From Sciscionella marina DSM 45152 (GTDB lineage: Bacteria; Actinomycetota; Actinomycetes; Mycobacteriales; Pseudonocardiaceae): 64,000 nt of DNA. Positions 30,688 through 42,840 of this stretch are shown here, piece after piece. A program made the position numbers and the translations under genes. The notes below the pieces were generated by a model. It saw only the letters and a program-made list of their open reading frames with translations, was not told where the DNA came from and did not search any database. The first letter of the stretch is position 1. Each line of letters begins with the position of its first letter. The stretch covers positions 44,080 through 108,079 of the forward strand of contig NZ_KB905391.1 of NCBI RefSeq assembly GCF_000379465.1, in the 5' to 3' direction.

Positions 30688-31458
30688 TCAGCGCGGGCGG
30701 ATCATCAGTGGCTGGCTGCCACCGGCCACGTGCCCGTGCACATCGTGCAGCTCGGAGCGGGCCGTGCCCAGTCCGCCGGGCCCGATGGTGGTGCTCGCGT
30801 CGAGGCCTATCCACTCGCCCTCGGGCTCGCGCTGGATGTGCACGGTGAGCGCGGTGTTGATGAACCACCACCGGTCCGGGCGCAGCATGTTGGAGGCGCC
30901 GCTGCCGGAGTCGGCGACGGTCATCAGCCGCTGCAGCGGACTCGGCTCCTCTTCGTCCACGAGCGGGATCCGCTGGCGGACCCACAGCGCGGCCGGGCCG
31001 GGTTCGCCGAAGCCCCCGGTGAGACTGCGCCACTCCATCGCATCGATGTATCCGCGGCCCCACCCCTCGGGCATCGGGCTCTCCACGGACTGCTCGACCG
31101 GAGGCAGCGGGGCGACCGTGGAGGTGCGCACCGCCTCGCTGTCGCCGGCGATGATGCGCCACGCGGTGGCCCGGGCCACGACCCGGTCTCCGGAGGACAG
31201 CCGGGCGGACAGCAGTTCGACGGAGCGGCCCGGACGGTCGAGGGAGGCCGAGACCGTCAGTTCGTCGACGGGCACCGGTCCCAGGATGTCCACCGTGATG
31301 CTGGCGATCCTGGCGTCGAGCTCGCCGGGTACCGCCTCGAGCGCCCTGGTCATCAGCGCGGAAGGCGGGCCGAGGTGTTGTGCGCCCTCGGTCCAGGGGC
31401 CGGTCGTCTCCCACTGCGCCGCGAACCGGTTCTCGTCGAGTTGCTTGAAGAAGGGCAT
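30688..31458 (-). CDS. Acyl-CoA thioesterase family protein
   Basis: Protein of 256 aa with tandem hotdog folds of the TesB-like/4HBT_3 type. The N-terminal hotdog includes HLGPPSALMTRALE near residue 28 and SITVDILGPVP near 53; the C-terminal hotdog includes NTALTVHIQREPEGEWIGLD near 204. It would hydrolyse an acyl-CoA to the free acid. It is downstream of the RecB-like gene by 7 bp on the same strand and convergent with nat (4 bp). Substrate range not deducible. Confidence 0.85.
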   Translation of the reverse strand: MPFFKQLDENRFAAQWETTGPWTEGAQHLGPPSALMTRALEAVPGELDARIASITVDILGPVPVDELTVSASLDRPGRSVELLSARLSSGDRVVARATAWRIIAGDSEAVRTSTVAPLPPVEQSVESPMPEGWGRGYIDAMEWRSLTGGFGEPGPAALWVRQRIPLVDEEEPSPLQRLMTVADSGSGASNMLRPDRWWFINTALTVHIQREPEGEWIGLDASTTIGPGGLGTARSELHDVHGHVAGGSQPLMIRPR

Positions 31459-31465
31459 GCCCGGC

Positions 31466-34445
<2,980 letters not shown>

Positions 34446-34606
34446 ATTCGCTTGACCGGGTGCCGCGCCGGGCGAGCACGGTACGCCGTGGACCGCGATG
34501 CGCAGTAGGCACCGATATCCGAAAGTGTCGATGTGACCGTACCGAGCGCGGCTCGGATGTACCCCCGGTGCGCGGTCGGTGCCGGGCCGCCGATTGGGAC
34601 GGGTCC

Positions 34607-35317
34607 TCAGGAGGTCGGCGGGAGCGTGGCGTCCGGCTCGTCCTGATCCGGCTCGGGGCCGATGTCCTGATCGGGACCGTCACCGGGATCGGCGGAGTCC
34701 TCTCCGGGAACGTTGAACTCGATCCCGCACAGTTGCCACTGGCCGCCCTTGCGCTGCAGGGAGATCCTGCCGGAGAACCGGTCCTGCGGGATGAGCTTGT
34801 CGTAGTTCTTCGGCAAATTGTCGAAGTTCTCGCTGATGTCCGCGACGGCCTGGCCCCTGCCGCGCATCCCGACCTGTTCGAGGGCGTACTGAACGTCGAT
34901 CCGCTCGACATCCGCGCTCGCGCCCGCGGCGAGCCGGGGATCGTAGGCGTCGATCGTGCGCAGCATCTCCTCGCGCTGACCGGCGCAGGACAGCGAGGCG
35001 AACCCGTCGAGATCGCCCGAGTTGAGGTAGTCGAGCGCGGTGTTGGTGGTGCCCTCCGCGGTGCGGCCCGCGTCCCGGGGACCGTGCGAGACCACGGCCT
35101 CCTTGCGCGGGGTGTGCTTGGTGTCGTCCACGTTGAGGAACCAGCCGGGATAGGCGAAGCCCGCGACACCGAAGGCGGCGAGCAGCACCACGACGACGGT
35201 TCCGACGCCGAGCAGTAGCCCGGTGCGTCTACGGCGCCCACCAGCCGAAGGCGCACCGTTGTGCTGCCGAGGCTCCGGCGTGCGATACGGATTCGTCGCC
35301 GGTTTCTGCGAGGACAT
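34607..35317 (-). CDS. Membrane-anchored NTF2/lumazine-binding-like protein
   Basis: Protein of 236 aa. A short cytoplasmic Pro/Arg-rich start, one membrane helix (about 32-54, TGLLLGVGTVVVVLLAAFG), then an extracytoplasmic domain. The latter resembles the actinobacterial DUF4878/lumazine-binding-like NTF2 fold, with ALDYLNSGDLDGFASLSC near 93 and GGQWQLCGIEF near 193; two Cys could form a disulfide. The C-terminus is acidic and disordered (Asp/Pro-rich). It is divergent from mpa and ends convergent with trmI. Function unknown. Confidence 0.75.
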   Translation of the reverse strand: MSSQKPATNPYRTPEPRQHNGAPSAGGRRRRTGLLLGVGTVVVVLLAAFGVAGFAYPGWFLNVDDTKHTPRKEAVVSHGPRDAGRTAEGTTNTALDYLNSGDLDGFASLSCAGQREEMLRTIDAYDPRLAAGASADVERIDVQYALEQVGMRGRGQAVADISENFDNLPKNYDKLIPQDRFSGRISLQRKGGQWQLCGIEFNVPGEDSADPGDGPDQDIGPEPDQDEPDATLPPTS

Positions 35318-35660
35318 GGCAAAACCCTGGTTGTGCGTGTGGTGCGTGGCTGCGCGGGGCAACGGTATCGTGCCGCTCCGGAGGGCTCGCCGCAGCTCAG
35401 GTGAAGAGCGTTGGATAACTGTTATCGAGCGAAAACACAAGGTGATCAAGGCCACACGCCCACGAGGTGGTGCAGCTGCCGGTTCACCGTGTCGGCAGGA
35501 GCCGTGAATACGGCGTTCTGCCCCGCAGCGCACCGCGAATGACCTGGCGGCATCGTCTCGCCAACTGGGCGGTGACGACACCGGCAACATTTGGTACTCA
35601 CGGGATGTCGGTGATCGCTTGTACCGTAGGGGAAAACAGAGCGGGAGGAGGGTTGCCGAT
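35318..35660. other. 343-bp divergent intergenic region upstream of mpa
   Basis: No convincing gene. It holds the promoters for the membrane protein gene (minus) and mpa (plus). A perfect 13-bp palindrome GATAACTGTTATC is at 35414-35426, about 97 bp upstream of the membrane-protein start. TACCGT near 35623-35628 may be the mpa -10 element, giving a leader of about 30 nt with GGGAGGAGGG as ribosome binding site. Short open frames in it lack codon bias or ribosome binding sites. Confidence 0.5.
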
Positions 35661-37529
35661 ATGCAGCACGACCGCACCGGTGGCCACTACGAAGACGGTG
35701 GCTCCCCCGAGGATCAGTTCGCGGACGGCGAGGTCGGCGAATTCGTCGAATCCAGCACGTCCCCGACCCCAGACGCCTCGACCACGAGGGACCCTGCTGC
35801 GCAGGTCCGGCTCCTGGAAGAGGAAATCAACCAACTACGACGCAGGCTCGCCGAGTCCCCGCGTCAGTCGCGCGCGCTCGAGCAGCGGCTGACCGAGGCG
35901 AACGAGCGGGTCAACCAGTTGACCGAGCGCAATACGAAGCTCGTCGACACCTTGCGTGACGCCCGCAGCCAGCTGCTGGCGCTGCGTGAGGAGGTCGACC
36001 GGCTTGCCCAGCCGCCGAGCGGCTACGGCGTCTTTCTCGGCAGGCACGAGGACGGCACGGTCGACGTGTACACCTCGGGGCGCAAGATGCGCGTCGTCGT
36101 TTCGCCCGCGGTCGAAGGTGAGAGTCTTCGGCTCGGGCAATCGGTGCGGTTGAACGAAGCGCTGACCGTCGTGGAGGCGGGCTCTTTCGAACGTGTCGGC
36201 GAGGTGTGCGGGCTGCGTGAGGTGCTGGCCCCGATCGAGCAGGATCAGCCACACCGGGCGCTGATCGTCGGGCATGCCGACGAGGAGCGCGTGGTGCTGC
36301 TCGCCGAATCCATCGAGGCCGATCTGCTCAAGCCGGGTGATTCGCTGCTGGTGGACACCAAGGCCGGTTACGCCTACGAGCGGGTTCCGAAGGCCGAGGT
36401 CGAGGATCTCGTGCTGGAGGAGGTCCCGGATGTGCGCTACGAGGACATCGGTGGCCTGTTCCGCCAGATCGAGCAGATCCGGGACGCGGTCGAACTGCCA
36501 TTCCTGCACAAGGACCTGTACACCGAGTACGAGCTCACCCCGCCCAAGGGTGTGCTGCTCTACGGGCCGCCCGGCTGCGGTAAGACGCTGATCGCGAAGG
36601 CGGTGGCGAACTCGCTGGCGAAGCAGACAGCGGAGAGCTCGGATCCGGACAACCCGAGTGCGGTCGCGGAGGCGAAGTCCTACTTCCTCAACATCAAGGG
36701 CCCCGAGCTGCTGAACAAGTTCGTCGGGGAGACCGAGCGGCACATCCGCACGATCTTCCAGCGGGCGCGGGAGAAGGCCTCGGCGGGTACCCCGGTGATC
36801 GTGTTCTTCGACGAGATGGACTCGATCTTCCGCACCCGCGGTTCCGGTGTCTCCTCGGATGTGGAGACCACGATCGTTCCGCAGCTGCTCGCCGAGATCG
36901 ACGGTGTCGAGGGTCTGGAGAACGTCATCGTGATCGGCGCGTCCAACCGCGAGGACATGATCGACCCGGCGATCCTGCGTCCGGGCCGGCTGGACGTGAA
37001 GATCAAGATCGAGCGTCCGGACGCGGAGGCGGCGACCGACATCTTCGCGAAGTACCTGACGAAGTCGTTGCCGATCCACGCCGACGACCTCGCCGAGTTC
37101 GGTGGCAATCCGCAGTCCTGCATCGACGCGATGATCCAGCACACCGTCGACCGGATGTACGCCGAGAGCGACGAGAACCGGTTCCTCGAGGTGACCTACG
37201 CCAACGGGGACAAGGAAGTGCTGTACTTCAAGGACTTCAACTCCGGCGCGATGATCGAGAACATCGTGGCGCGGGCGAAGAAGACCGCGGTGAAGGCCGT
37301 GCTGGAGACCAAGCAGCCCGGGCTTCGCGTGCAGCACCTGCTCGACGCGATCGTGGACGAGTTCGCCGAGAACGAGGACCTGCCGAACACCACGAACCCG
37401 GATGACTGGGCGCGCATCTCCGGCAAGAAGGGGGAGCGGATCGTCTACATCCGGACCCTCGTCACCGGAAAGAACGCCGAGTCCGGACGGGCGATCGACA
37501 CGGCCAACAACACCGGTCAGTACCTTTAG
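35661..37529 (+). CDS. mpa: Proteasomal AAA+ ATPase (Mpa/ARC)
   Basis: Hexameric unfoldase that feeds pupylated proteins to the 20S proteasome. The protein has 622 aa from ATG 35661 (GGGAGGAGGG upstream). The coiled coil that binds Pup covers about 46-115, two OB folds about 117-255, Walker A GPPGCGKT near 300, Walker B VFFDEMDS near 380, and arginine-finger region RPGRLD near 441. It ends in GQYL, the tail that docks into and opens the 20S gate. The usual dop-pup-prcB-prcA-pafA genes do not follow: the next gene, 3 nt downstream, is an aldo/keto reductase. Confidence 0.96.
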   Translation: MQHDRTGGHYEDGGSPEDQFADGEVGEFVESSTSPTPDASTTRDPAAQVRLLEEEINQLRRRLAESPRQSRALEQRLTEANERVNQLTERNTKLVDTLRDARSQLLALREEVDRLAQPPSGYGVFLGRHEDGTVDVYTSGRKMRVVVSPAVEGESLRLGQSVRLNEALTVVEAGSFERVGEVCGLREVLAPIEQDQPHRALIVGHADEERVVLLAESIEADLLKPGDSLLVDTKAGYAYERVPKAEVEDLVLEEVPDVRYEDIGGLFRQIEQIRDAVELPFLHKDLYTEYELTPPKGVLLYGPPGCGKTLIAKAVANSLAKQTAESSDPDNPSAVAEAKSYFLNIKGPELLNKFVGETERHIRTIFQRAREKASAGTPVIVFFDEMDSIFRTRGSGVSSDVETTIVPQLLAEIDGVEGLENVIVIGASNREDMIDPAILRPGRLDVKIKIERPDAEAATDIFAKYLTKSLPIHADDLAEFGGNPQSCIDAMIQHTVDRMYAESDENRFLEVTYANGDKEVLYFKDFNSGAMIENIVARAKKTAVKAVLETKQPGLRVQHLLDAIVDEFAENEDLPNTTNPDDWARISGKKGERIVYIRTLVTGKNAESGRAIDTANNTGQYL

Positions 37530-37532
37530 AGA

Positions 37533-38447
37533 GTGGATCGGTTCGCGATCGGGCTCGCTGCCCTCGGCAGGCCCGCCTACCTCAATCTCGGACGCGAAGG
37601 AGCACTTCCGGCCGACCGCACCGTCGAGGCGATGCGGTCGGCCACCTTCGCGGTGCTCGACGAGGCGTACGCGGCGGGTGTCCGGTGGGTGGATGCGGCC
37701 CGTTCGTACGGCCTCGCCGAGGAATTCCTCGCGTCCTGGCTCGGCGAGCGCGGTCACCGCGATGTCACCGTGTCCAGCAAATGGGGTTACACCTACGTCG
37801 GCGATTGGCGGCGCACGGCCGAGGTGCACGAGGTCAAGGAGCACAGCCTCACCCGGCTGCGCGAACAGCTCGCCGAGACCCGGAAACTGCTCGGGGACCG
37901 GCTCGATCTGTACCAGGTGCACTCGCTGACCGTGGACAGCCCGCTGTTCGAGGACCCGGGCTTGCTCGGTGCCCTCGCGGACCTGGCCGCCGAAGGGGTG
38001 CGGCTCGGCTTCTCCACCTCCGGGCCACGCCAGGCCGATGCGGTGCGCAGGGGATTGGCGCTCGAGGTGGACGGCGCACGACTGTTCACCGCGGTCCAGT
38101 CGACGTGGAACCTGCTCGAGCCCTCGGTGGGCCCCGCTCTCGCCGAGGCCCACGATTCGGGTGCGCTCGTGCTCGTCAAGGAACCGCTGGCGAACGGAAG
38201 GCTCGCCGTCGATCCCCCGGAGCTGGTGCGCGCGGCCGCCGTGCGGGAGCACACGGATCCGGACGTGATCGCCCTGTCCGCGGTGCTGACCCGGACGTGG
38301 GCCGATCGCGTGCTGCTCGGCCCGGCGAGTACCGGGCAGCTGACCAGTAATCTGCGGGCGGCCGGGATCGGTGTGGATGTCCGCGAGGACCTTGCCGAGG
38401 CCCCGGAACGCTACTGGTCCCAACGGGCGGAACTGACCTGGACCTGA
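37533..38447 (+). CDS. Aldo/keto reductase family oxidoreductase
   Basis: NADPH-dependent oxidoreductase of 304 aa with a TIM-barrel AKR fold. The catalytic tetrad is recognisable: Asp and Tyr in DAARSYGLAEEFL near 54-61, Lys in SSKWGY near 87 and His in YQVHSL near 130. The C-terminal VLLGPASTGQL near 266 binds cofactor phosphate. The GTG start lies 3 nt after mpa's stop; AGAGAG is the only ribosome binding candidate, so translation is probably coupled to mpa. Such tight linkage to a proteasome gene is unexpected. Confidence 0.85.
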   Translation: MDRFAIGLAALGRPAYLNLGREGALPADRTVEAMRSATFAVLDEAYAAGVRWVDAARSYGLAEEFLASWLGERGHRDVTVSSKWGYTYVGDWRRTAEVHEVKEHSLTRLREQLAETRKLLGDRLDLYQVHSLTVDSPLFEDPGLLGALADLAAEGVRLGFSTSGPRQADAVRRGLALEVDGARLFTAVQSTWNLLEPSVGPALAEAHDSGALVLVKEPLANGRLAVDPPELVRAAAVREHTDPDVIALSAVLTRTWADRVLLGPASTGQLTSNLRAAGIGVDVREDLAEAPERYWSQRAELTWT

Positions 38448-38552
38448 CCGCGGCCCGGCCACGATAATCCGCAGGAGCTGTGATTCACTTCACCTGCTCG
38501 TGTTACCACGTTCGGGTTCGCGAACCCGGAATCGCGCAGAGGAGGGGCCGGG

Positions 38553-39947
38553 ATGTCGATCATGCCGCTGAACGACTCGATGTGGTTGCTCGCCGAGGGG
38601 CGCGAGCATCCGATCCATGTCGGCGGGCTCGAACTGTTCCGGCTGCCCCCGGGCGCCGGACCCGGCCACGTGGGCGATGTGCACCGCGAGCTGATCAACA
38701 CCGGCGACGTCGCCAGGATGTTCCGGCGTACCCCGCGTGCCCCGGTCAACAGCCTCGGCCAGTTCGCCTGGGTCGAGGACGGTGATCTCGATCTGGAGTA
38801 CCACGTCCGGCTCTCCGCGCTGCCCAAACCGGGCCGGGTGCGCGAGCTGCTCGAGCTGGTGTCCCGGCTGCACGGAACGCTGCTCGACCGGCATCGCCCG
38901 CTGTGGGAGATGCACCTGATCGAAGGGCTCGAGGACAACCGGTTCGCGGTGTACACCAAGGTGCACCACTCACTGCTCGACGGGGTTTCGGCGCTTCGGC
39001 TGCTGCAGCGTTCGCTGACCTCGGACCCACACGCGGACACCGCGACCGCGCCCTTCCAGGCCCGCCCCCGCCCGGCCGGAGAACCCGAGCGCACGACGGT
39101 GAGCACGCTGACCGAGCTGCCGCAGCGGCTGAGCGGCCAGGCGAACGAGGTCGTCAAGGCGGTCGGCGATCTGGCCCGGTTCGGCCCCGCACTGGCCGGC
39201 AAGATCCGGCGCGGGCTGCGCGAACCCGCCGAGATGCTGCCGTACCAGGCACCGCGCAGCATCCTGAACGTGCCGATCACCGGGGCACGCCGGTTCGCCG
39301 CCCAGGATTGGCCGCTGCACCGGTTGAACGCGGTGCGCAAGGCGACCGGGAGCACGATCAACGACGTGGTGCTCGCGATGTGCTCCGGGGCGCTGCGGCA
39401 CTATCTGCTCGATCTGGACGCGCTGCCGGAGTCGCCGCTGGTCGCCGCTGTCCCGGTCTCGATCCGGCGCGACGATTCCGCGCAGGGCAACGCGATCGGC
39501 GGCACACTGTGCGAACTGGCCACCGACGCGACCGATCCGGCGACCCGGCTGGAGCGGATCGCCACCTCGATGGCCAGCGGCAAAGAGGCCTTCTCCGGCC
39601 GCAGCCCGCTCGAGGTGCTGCTGCTCTCGGCTTTCGCAATCGGCGGGCTGGCGCTGCAGCCGATTCCCGGGGTCCCGGAGCTGACCAGGCCGCCGTTCAA
39701 TCTGATCATCTCGAACGTGCCGGGTCCGCGGCGCCCGCTCTACTACAACGGTGCCGAGCTCGAGGGCCTGTACCCGGTCTCCATCCCCTATGACGGCCAG
39801 GCGCTGAACATCACCTGCGTCAGCTACGCCGATCGGCTCTCGTTCGGTCTCACCGGATGCCGGCGCAGCGTCCCGCACCTGCAGCGGCTGCTCGGGCACC
39901 TGGAGACGGCGCTGGTCGAACTGGAGAAGGCGACCGCCACCGTTTAG
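38553..39947 (+). CDS. Wax ester synthase / diacylglycerol acyltransferase
   Basis: Bifunctional WS/DGAT of 464 aa that esterifies acyl-CoA to diacylglycerol or fatty alcohols, enabling triacylglycerol storage. The active-site HHSLLDG near residue 132 fits HHxxxDG. Other family marks are the start MSIMPLNDSMWLLAE, PLWEMHLIEG near 112, NDVVLAMCSGALR near 270 and NLIISNVPGPR near 386. AGGAGG precedes the ATG. It stands alone after the aldo/keto reductase and would supply storage lipid in starvation, as Tgs proteins do in mycobacteria and Rhodococcus. Confidence 0.93.
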   Translation: MSIMPLNDSMWLLAEGREHPIHVGGLELFRLPPGAGPGHVGDVHRELINTGDVARMFRRTPRAPVNSLGQFAWVEDGDLDLEYHVRLSALPKPGRVRELLELVSRLHGTLLDRHRPLWEMHLIEGLEDNRFAVYTKVHHSLLDGVSALRLLQRSLTSDPHADTATAPFQARPRPAGEPERTTVSTLTELPQRLSGQANEVVKAVGDLARFGPALAGKIRRGLREPAEMLPYQAPRSILNVPITGARRFAAQDWPLHRLNAVRKATGSTINDVVLAMCSGALRHYLLDLDALPESPLVAAVPVSIRRDDSAQGNAIGGTLCELATDATDPATRLERIATSMASGKEAFSGRSPLEVLLLSAFAIGGLALQPIPGVPELTRPPFNLIISNVPGPRRPLYYNGAELEGLYPVSIPYDGQALNITCVSYADRLSFGLTGCRRSVPHLQRLLGHLETALVELEKATATV

Positions 39948-39970
39948 CTCGCCGTGCGGGCTGCCTCGAT

Positions 39971-40618
39971 CTAACCGCCGCCGTGCGCCGCGCTCGCCGC
40001 GATGGCGGCCCTGATCGAGGCGATCGCCTTGCGCAGGCTCGGTGCCGCCTCGCCGAGACTGTCCCCGAGCTCGCGGATCACTCGCTTGTGCTCGCGGCGC
40101 TCCGCGCGGGAGAACACACTGCTCAGCTCGCCGGCCGCGGACAGCACCGCCAGCGCCGCCTCACGCTGTGGCACCGAGGCGGGATCCAGCTGGTTGAGCA
40201 CCGGGCGCCGGGCGGTCTCGCGCAGCGTGCTGACCTCGGAATCCCTGGTGACGGTGACCTCGTGCCGGGGGAAGAGGCCGAGCACGCGTGCCGGAGTCAC
40301 GGTGATCGTTCCCTCGGCGGCCAGCTGGGACCGGACGGTGGCCTCGGCCGCGCGGGTGCGCCGCCGCACGAGGGACCGCCAGGACCGGGGCCGCTGGGCG
40401 GGGCTGTCCGCGAGCACCTCGGCGAGGAACTGGTCGGCGGGCGGCTTCCCGGGATCCGCGATCGCCTTTCCGTCCGCGTCGGTCAGATAGCCCTCGATGG
40501 TCAGCTCGGCCAGTGCCGCGGCACGCATGAGGTGCCCGCGGAACTGGCTGTTGCTCAGCTTTCCCTTGTCCACGTTGTAGCTGAGTAGGTAGAGCTGCTG
40601 CGGCAACGTCCTGCTCAT
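39971..40618 (-). CDS. GPP34 (GOLPH3-like) family protein
   Basis: Protein of 215 aa in the GPP34 family. LPQQLYLLSYNVDKGKLSN at the N-terminus and HLMRAAALAELTIEGYLTD near 29 are typical. Eukaryotic GOLPH3 binds phosphatidylinositol-4-phosphate; actinobacteria carry many small paralogues of unknown role, often in operons with regulatory genes. A strong GGGAGGAA lies 6 nt before the ATG at 40618. The C-terminal half is helical and charged. Convergent with the WS/DGAT gene (23 bp). Confidence 0.88.
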   Translation of the reverse strand: MSRTLPQQLYLLSYNVDKGKLSNSQFRGHLMRAAALAELTIEGYLTDADGKAIADPGKPPADQFLAEVLADSPAQRPRSWRSLVRRRTRAAEATVRSQLAAEGTITVTPARVLGLFPRHEVTVTRDSEVSTLRETARRPVLNQLDPASVPQREAALAVLSAAGELSSVFSRAERREHKRVIRELGDSLGEAAPSLRKAIASIRAAIAASAAHGGG

Positions 40619-40674
40619 GTCTGATTCCTCCCTGTCGTCGGGCCACGGCACATGATTCGGTACCGGGTACCACG

Positions 40675-40707
40675 GCGCAACCGCGCGCAGCAGTCCCGCG
40701 GTTGCGC
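40675..40707. repeat. Stem-loop and palindrome upstream of GPP34 gene
   Basis: GCGCAACCGCG and CGCGGTTGCGC make a perfect 11-bp stem with an 11-nt loop. Just beside it at 40659-40671 is GGTACCGGGTACC, another near-perfect palindrome. Both lie in the 265-bp divergent gap between the GPP34 and histidine kinase genes, so either may be an operator. No transcript start could be tied to them. Confidence 0.45.
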
Positions 40708-40883
40708 TCTCGGCGAGCGCCCGGCCCGTGGGTGCGGTCGTCATGCTGAACGAGTTGACCGCATCGGGGCCCTCGGACGTGAGCCGCATTGGTGGTCGGC
40801 GGATGCGACTTTCGTTGTCATTCCGTGCGACCGGAGCATGGTTTCGGGTGGTGACGGCCGGGGAAGCGGGTAGCGTCAGCGGC

Positions 40884-42155
40884 GTGTGCGATGGAGTCGG
40901 TCTGCGGTACATGCGGAACAGGTTCAGTCTGGCCGCGGTGCTGGCGGCGATCCTCGCGGTGCACGTCTGGCCGGTGCTGATGGTGTGCATGGTCGGCGCG
41001 GAGTTCTTCGGCGCGGTCGGGGTGCCCTGGAGTCCGGAGCACGGCTACGGCCCGGCGATCGCGGTCATGGTGCTGCAGCTGGCCGTCAGCGTGCTGATCT
41101 TCCTGCCCAACCTGCCCCGCGAATGGCTGATGCTCGCGCTGCTGGGTGTGGCGTTGCTCGGGCTCGGCTGCTCGCTGCTGTTCCCCTCCTGGGTGCCGCC
41201 GATGACCAACGGCACCAATGTCTGGATCAACATCGCCTGTTCGCACATCGGCTGGACGCTGGCCTACTTCGGCTGGCGCGGCCGGTTCGGGTACCTGATC
41301 ATCCCGATGCTGGTGCTGCTGAACGTGCTCGCGATCCGGGTGTGGGCGCTGGACTGGTCCTCGCTGGCCACCGGGGTGCTGATGGCGACGGCCCCGACCC
41401 TGCTCGGGTTGTTCCTCGGTTACCGGGTGCGCACCGTGCACGCGCTGCGGGAGCGGGCCGAGCGCGCGGACCGGGAGCGCCAGCTGCTCGCCGAGCAGGC
41501 CCGCGCGGACGAGCGGGTGAAGCTCGCGGGGGAGATGCACGACGTGGTCACCCATCGGCTGAGCCTGATGGTGTTGCAGGCGGGCGCGCTCGGGGTGACC
41601 GCGGGGGATGAACAGACCCGCGCCGCTGCGGAGGAGCTGCGCGCCGCGGGCTGCGAGGCGCTGGAGGAACTGCGCGATCTGATCGGGGTGCTGCGCTCGC
41701 CTGCCGAGGAACGGGACCGGGTCACGGAGGACGGCGTCCGGCCGCCCTCGCTCACCGATCTCGTGGAGGGCTCCCGGGCGGTCGGCCTGGATGTGTCCCT
41801 CACGGAGAACGGCAGCCGCGCGCACGTCTCTCCGGTGGTCGGCAGGACCGCGTACCGGATCGTGCAGGAAGGGCTGACGAACGTGCACAAGCACGCGCCC
41901 GGTGCGCGCACCGAGGTGACGGTGGACTACGAACGGGAACGGCTGCGCCTGCGGGTGCGCAATGCTGCGCCGTCCGCGGTGGCGCACAATCCATTGCCCG
42001 GGACCGGTTCCGGATCCGGGCTGCGCGGGCTGCGCAGGCGGGTCGAGCTGGTGCACGGCCGGCTCGATGCGGTGCCCGACAACGAGGGCGGCTTCCTGCT
42101 CGAGGCGGTGCTTCCGGCCTATGTGCCGACCGAGAAGGCGAAGGAGCTGGTATGA
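40884..42155 (+). CDS. Sensor histidine kinase (NarL/DesK-type, HisKA_3)
   Basis: Membrane histidine kinase of 423 aa. Five to six membrane helices occupy residues 10-165, followed by a coiled coil (RERAERADRERQLLAEQ). The HisKA_3 phosphoacceptor is the His in GEMHDVVTHRLSLM near 218, and a HATPase domain has VQEGLTNVHKHA near 335 and GSGSGLRGLRRR near 377. GTG 40884 is chosen because TAGCGT ends 7 nt before it; ATG 40911 is an alternative. Its stop overlaps the response regulator start as ATGA. The sensor region shows no extracellular domain, suggesting a membrane-embedded stimulus. Confidence 0.88.
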   Translation: MCDGVGLRYMRNRFSLAAVLAAILAVHVWPVLMVCMVGAEFFGAVGVPWSPEHGYGPAIAVMVLQLAVSVLIFLPNLPREWLMLALLGVALLGLGCSLLFPSWVPPMTNGTNVWINIACSHIGWTLAYFGWRGRFGYLIIPMLVLLNVLAIRVWALDWSSLATGVLMATAPTLLGLFLGYRVRTVHALRERAERADRERQLLAEQARADERVKLAGEMHDVVTHRLSLMVLQAGALGVTAGDEQTRAAAEELRAAGCEALEELRDLIGVLRSPAEERDRVTEDGVRPPSLTDLVEGSRAVGLDVSLTENGSRAHVSPVVGRTAYRIVQEGLTNVHKHAPGARTEVTVDYERERLRLRVRNAAPSAVAHNPLPGTGSGSGLRGLRRRVELVHGRLDAVPDNEGGFLLEAVLPAYVPTEKAKELV

Positions 42156-42802
42156 CGATCGGTGTCGTCGTCGTGGACGACGAGCCCATGGTGTGCGCGC
42201 ACTTGCGCACCATCCTCGGCAGTTCGGCGGACATCGAGGTGCTCGGCACCGCGCAGGACGGCGCCGAGGCGGTCGAGGTCGTGGTGCGCACCGAGCCGCG
42301 GGTGGTGCTCATGGACCTGCGGATGCCCGGCGTGGACGGGCTCACCGCGATCGAGCGGATCACCGCGCTCGCCGCGCCGCCCGCGGTGGTCGCGCTCACC
42401 ACGTTCGACGCCGACTCCTACGTGCTGCGTGCCCTCAAGGCCGGGGCTGCGGGATTTCTGGTGAAATCCACCCCTCCGGAGGATCTGCTCAACCTTGTGC
42501 GAGTGGCCGCGGACGGGCACACCGTGCTCTCCCCGTCGGCGGCCGCACGCCTTGTGGGCAACTCCAGCGGCGAGTACGAGGCGCGCAACCGCGCCCGGGA
42601 CCAGCTCGGCGCGCTCTCCGAACGGGAGCTCGAAGTGCTCACCTGCCTCGGCGAGGGGATGTCCAACGCGCAGATCGCCGGGCGGCTGTACCTCTCCGAG
42701 GCCACCGTGAAGGGGTACATCTCGCGGATGCTCGTCAAGATCGACTGCGCGAACCGCACCCAGGCGGGGTTGCTCGCACACCAGGCGGGTTTGGTAGGTT
42801 AG
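42152..42802 (+). CDS. Response regulator, NarL/LuxR family
   Basis: Protein of 216 aa: receiver domain (about 1-120) with Asp55 in VLMDLRMPG as phosphoacceptor, acidic pocket VVDDEP at 8-13 and Lys in GFLVKSTPP near 107. A LuxR-type HTH (about 150-210) has LSERELEVLTCLGEGMSNAQIA and the ATVKGYISRMLVK recognition helix. It overlaps the kinase gene by 4 bp and is surely its partner. The TAG stop lies inside an IdeR-type iron box for the next gene. Confidence 0.94.
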   Translation: MTIGVVVVDDEPMVCAHLRTILGSSADIEVLGTAQDGAEAVEVVVRTEPRVVLMDLRMPGVDGLTAIERITALAAPPAVVALTTFDADSYVLRALKAGAAGFLVKSTPPEDLLNLVRVAADGHTVLSPSAAARLVGNSSGEYEARNRARDQLGALSERELEVLTCLGEGMSNAQIAGRLYLSEATVKGYISRMLVKIDCANRTQAGLLAHQAGLVG

Positions 42803-42812
42803 GTTAACCTAA
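42794..42812. promoter_or_regulatory. IdeR/DtxR iron box
   Basis: GTAGGTTAGGTTAACCTAA matches 17 of 19 positions of the IdeR/DtxR consensus TTAGGTTAGGCTAACCTAA. It is 28 bp before the siderophore-interacting protein gene and overlaps the last bases of the response regulator gene. It predicts repression by iron-loaded IdeR and induction under iron starvation. Confidence 0.85.
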
Positions 42813-42840
42813 CCGAGTCCGAGCCTGCTGGAGGTGATCG

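Noticed and set aside
34446..34606. Possible small RNA or gene between trmI and the membrane protein gene
   Set aside because: About 160 bp with no terminator-like stem with T-tract, no promoter pair and no codon bias.
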